The notes under the pieces: model-generated | Databases searched by the model: none | What the model saw: the letters and a program-made list of their open reading frames with translations, nothing else | What the model was told of the DNA's origin: nothing | NCBI GenBank assembly: GCA_947377285.1 | Contig: CANCFT010000028.1 | Location: 1 to 47,778, forward strand | Direction of reading: 5' to 3' | DNA length: 47,778 bases | DNA from: Bacteriovoracaceae bacterium | GTDB taxonomy: Bacteria; Bdellovibrionota; Bacteriovoracia; Bacteriovoracales; Bacteriovoracaceae | Shown: positions 1 to 7,443 of the stretch, piece after piece | Position numbering within the stretch: position 1 is the stretch's first letter | Layout: every line of letters starts with the position of its first letter | Translations under genes and position numbers: made by a program

Positions 1-120
1 TTTAATGCTTTCCTTAGCCTCAACATGCCGAAAAATTAAATTAAGCTTCTGGAGATATTTAGAAGATCGAATTTCTTTGAGAGAGGCAATTCCATACCTT
101 GGTAAGATCGTAAATTCACT
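1..120 (-). pseudogene. Possible gene fragment at the left edge, no start codon
   Basis: One minus-strand frame is open for 40 codons from the window edge to a stop at 121-123. It reads like ordinary protein, with segments such as FTILPRYGIASLKEIRSSKY followed by LQKLNLIFRHVEAKE. It has no ATG, GTG or TTG start. It could be the remnant of a gene lying to the left or a chance open frame, since forty stop-free codons are not rare enough to decide. I do not recognise the family. Confidence 0.2.
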
Positions 121-157
121 TTAAAAAATACAGAATATTGAGCAGTTACAAGAACAC

Positions 158-174
158 TGTCTAAAAAATAGACA
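158..174. promoter_or_regulatory. Palindrome A of a twin operator-like pair
   Basis: TGTCTA and TAGACA arms are separated by five A-rich bases. The perfect arms extend to nine bp (155-163 and 169-177). The 17-mer recurs at 263-279 with one central difference. No T-run follows, so it is not a terminator. It most resembles the binding site of a dimeric regulator, which I cannot name. Confidence 0.5.
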
Positions 175-262
175 GTGAGTAATTATCACCAATTTTTAAG
201 TAATTATTTTTCATTGTGCCATACTATGGCGAACTTAAGGATAAATCCCTAGAAGGTAATTT

Positions 263-279
263 TGTCTATAAAATAGACA
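263..279. promoter_or_regulatory. Palindrome B of a twin operator-like pair
   Basis: This is the second copy of the 17-mer at 158-174, differing at one central base. Its arms are TGTCTAT and ATAGACA around AAA. It starts exactly 105 bp after the first copy, about ten helical turns, and lies 126 bp upstream of the lipoprotein start codon. Two same-phase sites would suit cooperative binding or DNA looping. Confidence 0.5.
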
Positions 280-404
280 GGCGATTTGCAGATTTCCAAT
301 CTTCTAGATATTAAAAATTACTTAAGGTTTTAATTACACTTAAATGAGCGAAGGCATAAAAATTGCTTTGTAATAGCTTAAAACATTAACAAAATGGTTG
401 CTGA

Positions 405-3400
405 ATGTTATTCAAATTAAATGCATTTAACAAATTTATGACTTCTATTATTTTGTTAGTGCTACTATCGGCTTGTAGTGCCAGTAAAGTCGAAAAATTA
501 AGTGGCAATAATATTGCGACTTTTTTTGTTGATCATCTTGAAGGAAATAGTGAAATTGCAAAAGTTGATAGTGTTTATTCACTCCCTACAGCAAGATTAT
601 ATAATTTCAAAGCTTGCATAAAAGACATTATGCAATCAAAGGCCATTCAAGGACAATCTTTTAAAATACTTGGTGGTTCAAAAGAAATAATTTTAAACAC
701 TGATGAGCAAGGTTGTTTAAATTGGAGTGAGCCTATCGCATTTAATTTCTTAGCTCAACCTAGCTATATTCAAAAGAAGAGAACAATTTTAGCAATTGGT
801 GTTCATAAAGGATCTGCTGATATCGAACTCGCTTTAAACCCATGGTCACATGGTGAAGATACAAGCGCAGTTATTGACCCTACTAAAAAATATATATCAT
901 CTCTCATTGTCGATGATAAAAGTGCCACTTCTGCTTTGAACTCAGAAGGAACAAGTTCCCCCTTAGTGGCGATTAATCCTAAAGTTATTATTTTAGAAAA
1001 AGAATTTTCAGCTTCTGGCGCTGTTATGACTCTTAATTTTCAAACTAAGATTTCACTTTTTTTAAAAAATACGGCCATGCAAACTATTCAATACCCCATA
1101 AATTCTGGAACATTTAACGTTGAAATGATTTTGTTTAATTCCATTAATGAAAATGGCAAAGAAACTCTAATCCCATTAGCAAGTGCCACTAAAAATGGAG
1201 CTTCATTTATTCAAGATACGCTCATTGCAGAATTTCCATTTCAATTAAATATTCTACCCACTAAAGGTCAAATATTAATGGGAATTAGAATAACGGCCAT
1301 TACCAATGAACTTGAATTAGATGCTTTTGAAAGCATCTATATGGTTTCAGATAATTCTAAAATAAATTTATCTGGCTCGCCTACACCTGTATTAAATAAA
1401 ACATTTGGTGAAATTCAAAATTTATTATACCCAAAATCTACAATTGCTGATTCAACATCTAAGTTAATATTAACTAAACCTGGCATTGAAGTAGATAAAC
1501 TTGAAATTCGTTTTTTAAAAATTGGAAATGAAAACACAACTGATCGACAAGTATTTTTCAATATTAAAGCTTGTATGAAAAGCAATTTAGATGGAAGAAA
1601 AATTAGAGATGAGTCATTTTCAATAAAAACCATTGCATCTAAATCACTAGTTAATATGAAATCTAATCAAGATGGATGCATAAGTTGGGATGACTCTGTC
1701 TGGCATAAATACTTTGAGAAAGAACATTTTATTCACTCTGTTATAGTAATTAATAATTTAAACTATAGCATGAATAAACAAATTGAAGTTCTTATTAACC
1801 CTTGGGATACGAGTTCAAACATTGGCCGCGATGGTCGATTTATCGAAGAACTTGGATCTTTAAAAACAAATCCATCTTCAGAGAGTTCAAAAATCTCTTT
1901 TGATAATTATTCATTTGCAATTTCTAAATACGATTTTGAAATTAATAAAAACTTAGATTTAAGCCTAATTAAAAATGGAACTTTATCTCTCTCTGCAAAG
2001 GTTATAAATCCCTCGTCCCTCTCATTAGGGCGGATGGACCATGAAAACTTAAGAGATGGCCAGTATCTTTTGAAGTGGGCAGTCATTACTTTAGACTCAA
2101 ACAATAAAGTTGATTCAGTACTAAATATTGGTCAAAAAGTTATAACTACTTTTGGCGGAGATATTAAAACGGATCTAGCACTCAAGGTAACTGCATTTGA
2201 AAAATTAAATTTAAGATCTCGTTTTGTAGTCGCACTATATACAATTAAAGATGGGAAATCTAAATCAGGAGCTGTTGAAATTGATCGAAATAGTGGATTA
2301 GAAGCAACCCCTTATTTTTCAACAATTATATTAAACAATGATTCTGAAACTCAAAAAATGCAAAAAATTCAAAACAACTTTGGATTAACAAATGCTGATG
2401 TTTTTGATCAGCTCAATTCAATAAACCTTAAAAACACAAAATCTATTGAGGTAACTGACAAAATATTGGCTGATCAAAACTTTAAAAAAATAAATTTATT
2501 GAATGAAAAAGAAACTCTCTCGTTTAGAGACTCGTTAACGAATCCCAATAAATATTATTACCAATCTCAAGCACCTGGTTATTACCATGAAGCTGAGCAA
2601 AAACCAGCTTTAGATTCATTAGCTCTAATTAATTTTGCTAAATCTGGTAAACTCTCACCAGATTTGGCTAATAAATTTTGTTCTTTTTGGTTCAATGACT
2701 ATATCAGAAAATTAAGTACTGTTAAGAAAAATACTCCAACAACTAATTACGAAAACATGGCAGCAACAAAAATGTGCTTGGAAGCAGTTAGAACTAATCC
2801 AAATAAATTTTTTAATATTGATAAAAAATTACTAATCAAAAAGATAGGATCAATTAAACTGCTCTCAGGAACAACAACCAATTTTAGTGTTGGAAACTCT
2901 TTCAGTGTAGCGCAGTCTGAAGCATCCACTAAAACTCAAACGATGACTTGGACAAATTCACTTGGATTAAATTTAGATTTTTTTAGTATCTTTAGAGTTT
3001 CGTCTTCTGCGAGCTATGCAATTGCAAGCTCTAAAGCAAAATCAGATGCTATGACTTCAGCGGCACAAATTGTAGCTTCAACCTATTTATTTATGCAGAC
3101 AAATACTTTTAATATTGAAGCACTTTCATACGAAGAATGTTCAACTATTAAATTAAATTCCGAATTATTTACTGGAAAAAATTCAAGTCTTGGAAGTTTG
3201 CTTAATGAATCAATGTCTCCTCAGGACATTACAAAGATTGCGACTTCTGGATTCTTTATTTGTACCGGTGTGAACAATAATAATCCGATCATTAAAAAAG
3301 AAAATTACTATTTAATCTCGCAAGACTTTAGTAAGGGTAGTGGTGAGCAAGATGCAAATGCTCTAGAAAATAATCTATTCTTTATGACCTTTCGAGGTCA

Positions 3401-3566
3401 ACAGGATCTAATGAAATTTATTAATTTAACTCAAAGTTCATTAAAACTCTCCTCAGCGCCTGGGTCACTCTCTCAAAACAATATGACGACTGAGGCAACA
3501 ATCAGTAATAGTTTTTCAGCTCTTCCGACTCTGCCTGGAATTTATACTGACCTAAAAGCATTATAA
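405..3566 (+). CDS. Giant lipoprotein with duplicated internal module, function unknown
   Basis: This is a 1053-residue exported lipoprotein. A hydrophobic signal (about residues 12-23) ends in LSAC, making Cys24 the lipidated residue. Neither the ATG used here nor the in-frame ATG at 438 (Met12) has a clear Shine-Dalgarno, so the start is uncertain. A module occurs twice. Copy 1 has FKAC (Cys71), QGCLNW (Cys104, Trp107) and NPW (145-147). Copy 2 has IKAC (Cys390), DGCISW (Cys425, Trp428) and NPW (465-467). The spacings nearly match, and the paired cysteines suggest a disulfide in each copy. Beyond about residue 800 is a Ser/Ala-rich segment alternating small and hydrophobic residues, then further cysteines. 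I do not recognise a family. The envelope location is well supported and the role is unknown. The gene stands alone behind the twin palindromes. Confidence 0.85.
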   Translation: MLFKLNAFNKFMTSIILLVLLSACSASKVEKLSGNNIATFFVDHLEGNSEIAKVDSVYSLPTARLYNFKACIKDIMQSKAIQGQSFKILGGSKEIILNTDEQGCLNWSEPIAFNFLAQPSYIQKKRTILAIGVHKGSADIELALNPWSHGEDTSAVIDPTKKYISSLIVDDKSATSALNSEGTSSPLVAINPKVIILEKEFSASGAVMTLNFQTKISLFLKNTAMQTIQYPINSGTFNVEMILFNSINENGKETLIPLASATKNGASFIQDTLIAEFPFQLNILPTKGQILMGIRITAITNELELDAFESIYMVSDNSKINLSGSPTPVLNKTFGEIQNLLYPKSTIADSTSKLILTKPGIEVDKLEIRFLKIGNENTTDRQVFFNIKACMKSNLDGRKIRDESFSIKTIASKSLVNMKSNQDGCISWDDSVWHKYFEKEHFIHSVIVINNLNYSMNKQIEVLINPWDTSSNIGRDGRFIEELGSLKTNPSSESSKISFDNYSFAISKYDFEINKNLDLSLIKNGTLSLSAKVINPSSLSLGRMDHENLRDGQYLLKWAVITLDSNNKVDSVLNIGQKVITTFGGDIKTDLALKVTAFEKLNLRSRFVVALYTIKDGKSKSGAVEIDRNSGLEATPYFSTIILNNDSETQKMQKIQNNFGLTNADVFDQLNSINLKNTKSIEVTDKILADQNFKKINLLNEKETLSFRDSLTNPNKYYYQSQAPGYYHEAEQKPALDSLALINFAKSGKLSPDLANKFCSFWFNDYIRKLSTVKKNTPTTNYENMAATKMCLEAVRTNPNKFFNIDKKLLIKKIGSIKLLSGTTTNFSVGNSFSVAQSEASTKTQTMTWTNSLGLNLDFFSIFRVSSSASYAIASSKAKSDAMTSAAQIVASTYLFMQTNTFNIEALSYEECSTIKLNSELFTGKNSSLGSLLNESMSPQDITKIATSGFFICTGVNNNNPIIKKENYYLISQDFSKGSGEQDANALENNLFFMTFRGQQDLMKFINLTQSSLKLSSAPGSLSQNNMTTEATISNSFSALPTLPGIYTDLKAL

Positions 3567-3648
3567 TCCACTTTTGATTATTGGATTTCTATTCATTTAT
3601 TATTTTAAATGTTATAATTGAAACCAAATCCCTAAGACTAACTTAAGA

Positions 3649-3690
3649 TTTATGTTCTATTCTGGCTTTCATTAACAAAAAGAACATAAA
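3649..3690. promoter_or_regulatory. 10-bp inverted repeat in the fnr promoter region
   Basis: TTTATGTTCT (3649-3658) and AGAACATAAA (3681-3690) are perfect complements separated by 22 bp and abut the FNR-like box. Arm centres are 32 bp apart, about three helical turns. No T-run follows, which argues against a terminator for the lipoprotein gene. A split operator is possible. Confidence 0.35.
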
Positions 3691-3691
3691 T

Positions 3692-3705
3692 ATGATATAG
3701 ATCAT
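3692..3705. promoter_or_regulatory. FNR/CRP-like box upstream of fnr
   Basis: ATGAT-N4-ATCAT is a perfect dyad that differs from the FNR consensus TTGAT-N4-ATCAA only at the two outer bases. It is centred about 63 bp before the preferred fnr start codon. This suggests autoregulation, and perhaps control of the downstream cco genes if they share this transcript. Related CRP-family proteins could also bind it. Confidence 0.5.
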
Positions 3706-3761
3706 GTTTATTTAGCTATTAAATGTTAGTCTATGGAAGATTAAGAGTTAGAAGGTTAATA

Positions 3762-4472
3762 ATGAAAAAAGTGAACAATTCATCATGCGAAAATTGCACC
3801 TCTAGAGGTGATGGCATTTTTTGTGAATTAAATATTCCAGAGATGGATGAAGTTTCGCATCATAAAATTAATAACACCTATAAAAAAGGTCAGACTTTAT
3901 TTATTCAAGGTAATCACCCTTTTGGAATTTATTGCATTAGTTCCGGGAATATAAAACTTACTAAAACAGGTTTAGATGGAAAGGAGACTATTGTTCGCAT
4001 TGCTCACGGTGGTGATATATTAGGGCATAGAAGTTTATTTACTGATGATCATTATTCTGCAACTGCAACTGCAATGGAAGACACTGAGGTTTGTTTTATA
4101 GATAAAAAGTTTATCTTAAAAATAATTGAAAGAAACCCAACTGTAGCTTTAAGTATTATCAATAAACTTTCTCGTGATATGGGATCTGCTGAAAAGAAAC
4201 TTTCTTCTCTACATCAAAAAAATGTGCGTGAAAGATTAGCAGAGCTAATTATTTCATTAAAGGCAACCCATGGGGTAAAAGACGGCGACCGCTGGAAAAT
4301 TAATCTAAAGCTGACACGTGAAGAAATGGCAACAATGATCGGAACGGCCAACGAAACCCTAATTCGGTTTATGACTGAATTTAAGGACGCAGGAATAATT
4401 GAGCAAGAAGGCAAAACTCTTTATATTAAAGATGAAGAAGAATTGTTAAACTGGGCCAATATAAATTACTAA
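3762..4472 (+). CDS. fnr: FNR-type oxygen-sensing transcription regulator
   Basis: This is a CRP/FNR-family regulator of 236 residues. I chose the ATG at 3762 because AGAAGG lies six bases before it. The upstream in-frame ATG at 3723 has no such site. The N-terminus carries a C-x2-C-x8-C motif (SCENC followed by FCEL). A fourth cysteine in TEVCFIDK aligns with E. coli FNR Cys122, so a complete [4Fe-4S] ligand set is present. The first three cysteines are spaced differently from E. coli (C-x2-C-x5-C). A cNMP-binding-fold sensor is followed by a dimerisation helix and an HTH whose recognition helix has NETLIR. It keeps the Glu and Arg used on TTGAT-type half-sites but has Ile in place of Ser. 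It precedes the cbb3 oxidase genes, its expected targets. Family assignment is firm and oxygen sensing is inferred from the cysteines. Confidence 0.9.
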   Translation: MKKVNNSSCENCTSRGDGIFCELNIPEMDEVSHHKINNTYKKGQTLFIQGNHPFGIYCISSGNIKLTKTGLDGKETIVRIAHGGDILGHRSLFTDDHYSATATAMEDTEVCFIDKKFILKIIERNPTVALSIINKLSRDMGSAEKKLSSLHQKNVRERLAELIISLKATHGVKDGDRWKINLKLTREEMATMIGTANETLIRFMTEFKDAGIIEQEGKTLYIKDEEELLNWANINY

Positions 4473-4534
4473 AATATTTATCATTTATTTTAAAAAGCTG
4501 ATCTAGGTTATGTTAACTAGGCTCAAGCTAATTT

Positions 4535-4906
4535 ATGATACAAATTATGACGACAATAAGTTCAATTAAGCTTGAAAATAAAATCATATCCGAGATTGTG
4601 GTTTTATCGGCTCAAAAAAAATTTACAATCAATTCCACCTTGTTTTATGAAGGTCAGATTCCAATCGTTGCCTATTTGTTAGTCGAAGGTTGCATTCAAC
4701 TTTTTAAAAATAATAAAATTAAGAAAACGTTAAAGCCCGGTTCATTAATTGGTTTAAATGAATTACTAACACATTCTCCGGCTAAATTAGGGGCAATTGT
4801 TCAAGCAGAAAGCACTATCTGCTTTTTAGATAAAAGTACAATTTTTGAAATTATAAAAGAGGATAACTCGCCTTTAGCGACACTCTTGTCAGAAGAAAAT
4901 AAATGA
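4535..4906 (+). CDS. HTH-less cNMP-binding-fold protein related to FNR sensor domain
   Basis: This 123-residue protein consists of one cyclic-nucleotide-binding-type beta-roll and ends where an FNR protein would continue into the dimer helix and HTH. The pattern (LFYEGQ, LLVEGCIQLFK, GSLIGLNEL, TICFLDKSTIFEII) parallels the preceding FNR, including a cysteine at the place of its fourth cluster ligand. The N-terminal cysteine cluster is absent. An ATG at 4550 is an alternative start. It lies 62 bp after fnr, and its stop overlaps the ccoI start as ATGA, so translation is probably coupled. It may be a regulator partner, a sensor without DNA binding, or a decayed paralogue. No frameshifted HTH is visible, because ccoI begins at once. 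Confidence 0.75.
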   Translation: MIQIMTTISSIKLENKIISEIVVLSAQKKFTINSTLFYEGQIPIVAYLLVEGCIQLFKNNKIKKTLKPGSLIGLNELLTHSPAKLGAIVQAESTICFLDKSTIFEIIKEDNSPLATLLSEENK

Positions 4907-7263
4907 GCCTTTGTATTCATTGCGATGAAAATATATTGATTCCCATTTTTAATGACCATGACATGGACCATAAAGAGCCGTTTTGCTGCTCTGGATGTAT
5001 GACAGTTTTTAATGTCATAAATAATAAGGGACTTGAAAAATATTATGAAATTAAAAGAAATTCAGCCATTTTCAAAAGAAGATCTCCTGCTGACAATAAA
5101 TTTCAACAATTCTCTTTTCTAGATGGCCAAGATTTTCTTAATGAGTATTCTTATCAAAACCAAACTGAAACAAAGACTATGGAGTTTTACCTTGAAGGAA
5201 TTCATTGCTTAGCATGTCTTTGGCTAATTGAAAAATTACCTGAATATCTAGATGGTGCACTTCTTTGTCGTCTCGACATGCAGCGCTCAGTGGCCACAGT
5301 GACAATGAAAAATAACGCTTTTTTTTCTAGTGTTGCCAGAGAGTTAAATAATTTAGGATACAAGCCTCACCCGCTAAAAAGAAATCAAAGCATTCATGAT
5401 CTAAAAAATAAAGAAGAACGTAAAATGTTATTAAAAATTGGAATAGCAGGTGCTGCCGCAGGCAATATCATGATGTATGCTATTTCAATCTATGCTGGAG
5501 CTGATGGCAAACTTGCTCACCTATTTAATATTATTACCATTTTATTTGCAATGCCTGTACTTCTCTATTGCTCATCTCCATTTTACAAAAATGCTTGGAA
5601 TGCTATAAAAAATCGAACACTATCAATCGACATCCCCATTTCAATGGCATTGATCATGGGGGGGATTTTTGGTGTTTATAATGAAATAATTGGAGTCAAT
5701 GAAAACTTCTTTGACTCACTTACTGCTTTAGTTTTTCTTTTATTACTCTCACGATATTTTCTAACTAAAATTCAAGAAGAAGGCTTAACGGCAAACGACT
5801 TAAATTTTTTCTATGAAGGAAATACCGTTTTAAAAAAAGAGCAAAACAAGTTTATTGAAATACATCCACAGTTTCTAAAAGTCGGTGATGTAATAAAAGT
5901 TTCCTCCAACGAAATGATACCTGCAGATGGAGTCATTATTGAAGGGCATACACTAATTAATAGTTCTTTGTTAACAGGTGAATCACGTCCCATTAACACT
6001 GGTTTAAATGAAAAAGTATTCTCAGGAACAATTAATCTTTCAAATGAAATATTAATTCAAATTGAAGAAGTTAAAGAAAATTCACGAATTGGAAAAATAT
6101 TAAAAAAAATTGAAAGTGGTTGGATTCAAAAATCACATATCGTTGACTTAACAAACAAGATTTCAAAATACTTTGTTGCTGCCGTTTTTATTCTTTCCGC
6201 TGTGCTTTTCTTAACACTTTATATGCAAGGAAAAACACGTACAGCACTGGAAAGATCACTAACCTTACTCATCGTAACTTGTCCATGTGCTTTAGCATTA
6301 GCAACACCGCTAACACTTACAAGAACTCTTTCCAGAGCTTCAAAGCTTGGAATTATTATAAAAAATAATGAGGTCATTGAAAAACTTGCCACTATAAAGA
6401 CAGTGTTTCTAGATAAAACTGGCACAATTACTTATGGTGTTTTAAAAGTTGATAGTTTTAACACAATCTCCAACAGTCAAATTCCAATTTTTGAAGTTAT
6501 AAGCAGTCTCGAAAAACTTTCAGTTCATCCAGTGGCCCTTGCACTTAAAGAATATTCACTTCAAAATGGAGCAAATATTTTTCATCCTGTTAATAATTAT
6601 CAAGAACTAATGGGAAAAGGAGTTTATGGTCAAATTGGTAGTCATTTTTATGAAATTAAGAATGGTGAAATTTTTGAAGACAATAAACGAATTGCTTACT
6701 TTACTTTAGAAGACCATGTCAGAAAAGATTCAAAGCCAGCGATTGCACAATTGAAGACCCTAGGCCTCGATGTTTTGATGATCTCAGGAGATAGTAAATT
6801 AGTCGCGGAACCTCTCGCAATTGAGGCTGGAATTGAGTCCGCTAATATTTTCGCTGAAATGTCTCCAGAAAATAAATTGGCAGTTATAGAAAAACATTCA
6901 CATTCAATAATGGTTGGAGATGGTGCAAATGATGCCATGGCCTTAAGTCGCGCTTTTGTCAGTGTCGCAGTTTTGGGATCTTTGGACATTTCATTAAGAG
7001 CTTCAGATATCTTTTTGACGACCCCAGGGATTTCACATCTTCCTCATTTAATCACTATCTCTAGAGAAACAATGAAAGTAGTTAGACGTAATCTAGTATT
7101 ATCTTTAATTTATAATTCAATCTCAGTTTATGCTGCATTTACTGGAATGATCTCACCAATGGTTGCGGCCATTATTATGCCCGTCTCTTCATTAACTGTT
7201 TTAGCTTCAACCATAGCTGGAACAAAAAAACTTAATGAAAATTTAAAACAAGGTATTAATTAA
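4903..7263 (+). CDS. ccoI: Copper-translocating P1B-type ATPase for cbb3 oxidase assembly
   Basis: This is a CcoI/FixI-type P1B ATPase of 786 residues that supplies copper for the cbb3 CuB centre. The N-terminus has a cysteine-rich metal-binding segment (Cys4, Cys7, then CCSGC at 28-32). An HMA-like domain follows, with GIHCLACLWLIE (Cys102, Cys105), the divergent motif usual for FixI. The catalytic core has TGES at 358-361, the transmembrane CPC metal site at 460-462, DKTGT at 504-508 (phosphorylated Asp504) and GDGAND at 672-677. Several membrane segments flank the CPC, and there is a final pair near the C-terminus. It overlaps the preceding gene by four bases and is followed directly by ccoS. 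Substrate and role are known for the family and supported here by position. Confidence 0.93.
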   Translation: MSLCIHCDENILIPIFNDHDMDHKEPFCCSGCMTVFNVINNKGLEKYYEIKRNSAIFKRRSPADNKFQQFSFLDGQDFLNEYSYQNQTETKTMEFYLEGIHCLACLWLIEKLPEYLDGALLCRLDMQRSVATVTMKNNAFFSSVARELNNLGYKPHPLKRNQSIHDLKNKEERKMLLKIGIAGAAAGNIMMYAISIYAGADGKLAHLFNIITILFAMPVLLYCSSPFYKNAWNAIKNRTLSIDIPISMALIMGGIFGVYNEIIGVNENFFDSLTALVFLLLLSRYFLTKIQEEGLTANDLNFFYEGNTVLKKEQNKFIEIHPQFLKVGDVIKVSSNEMIPADGVIIEGHTLINSSLLTGESRPINTGLNEKVFSGTINLSNEILIQIEEVKENSRIGKILKKIESGWIQKSHIVDLTNKISKYFVAAVFILSAVLFLTLYMQGKTRTALERSLTLLIVTCPCALALATPLTLTRTLSRASKLGIIIKNNEVIEKLATIKTVFLDKTGTITYGVLKVDSFNTISNSQIPIFEVISSLEKLSVHPVALALKEYSLQNGANIFHPVNNYQELMGKGVYGQIGSHFYEIKNGEIFEDNKRIAYFTLEDHVRKDSKPAIAQLKTLGLDVLMISGDSKLVAEPLAIEAGIESANIFAEMSPENKLAVIEKHSHSIMVGDGANDAMALSRAFVSVAVLGSLDISLRASDIFLTTPGISHLPHLITISRETMKVVRRNLVLSLIYNSISVYAAFTGMISPMVAAIIMPVSSLTVLASTIAGTKKLNENLKQGIN

Positions 7264-7443
7264 ATGGAAGTTATAACTATTCTCATTCCTCTTGCCATTT
7301 TATTGGCCCTTTCTTTTATTGCCGGTTTCATCTGGATGACAATGAAAGGTCAGTATGATGATTTAGAAACTCCTGCTATGCGAATGCTTATCGATGATAA
7401 AAAAATAAATATTAACTCTGACTCTAACAAGGAAAAAAAATGA
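7264..7443 (+). CDS. ccoS: cbb3 oxidase maturation protein CcoS
   Basis: This is a 59-residue protein with one N-terminal membrane helix (about residues 5-25) followed by KGQYDDLETPAMRMLIDD, which matches the CcoS pattern of an acidic D-L-E...P-x-R-x-L-x-D-D patch. CcoS is needed for cofactor insertion into cbb3 oxidase. The ATG lies immediately after the ccoI stop, and the TGA overlaps the ccoNO start (ATGA, 7440-7443), so translation is probably coupled. The C-terminal tail is Lys/Asn/Ser-rich and has no evident motif. Confidence 0.88.
   Translation: MEVITILIPLAILLALSFIAGFIWMTMKGQYDDLETPAMRMLIDDKKININSDSNKEKK

Larger units (their letters stand above)
121..404. other. Non-coding region upstream of the giant lipoprotein gene
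   Basis: No supported gene lies here. The stretch is AT-rich and holds two near-identical 17-bp palindromes, annotated separately. I could not identify a convincing sigma70 promoter. A TACTAT hexamer at 222-227 lacks a recognisable -35 partner. An AT-rich inverted repeat (196-205 with 316-325) is probably compositional. Confidence 0.6.

Noticed and set aside
155..177. LexA-type SOS box reading of CTGT...ACAG in palindrome A
   Set aside because: The spacing between CTGT and ACAG is 11 rather than the 8 of the E. coli-type box, and no SOS gene follows.
196..325. 10-bp inverted repeat TTAAGTAATT / AATTACTTAA
   Set aside because: The arms are almost pure A/T and 110 bp apart in an AT-rich stretch, so chance is likely.
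2637..2668. 12-bp stem with one wobble inside the lipoprotein gene
   Set aside because: It has no T-run and lies deep in coding sequence. With the wobble allowed, a few such stems are expected by chance.
3797..3810. Perfect 14-bp palindrome CACCTCTAGAGGTG near the fnr start
   Set aside because: Seven-bp arms with no loop occur several times by chance in this length, and it encodes the Cys-cluster region.
6696..6989. 97-codon minus-strand frame inside ccoI
   Set aside because: It is a shadow of the P-type ATPase coding sequence, with no ribosome site or recognisable domain. The same applies to 21560-21814 within the second ATPase.
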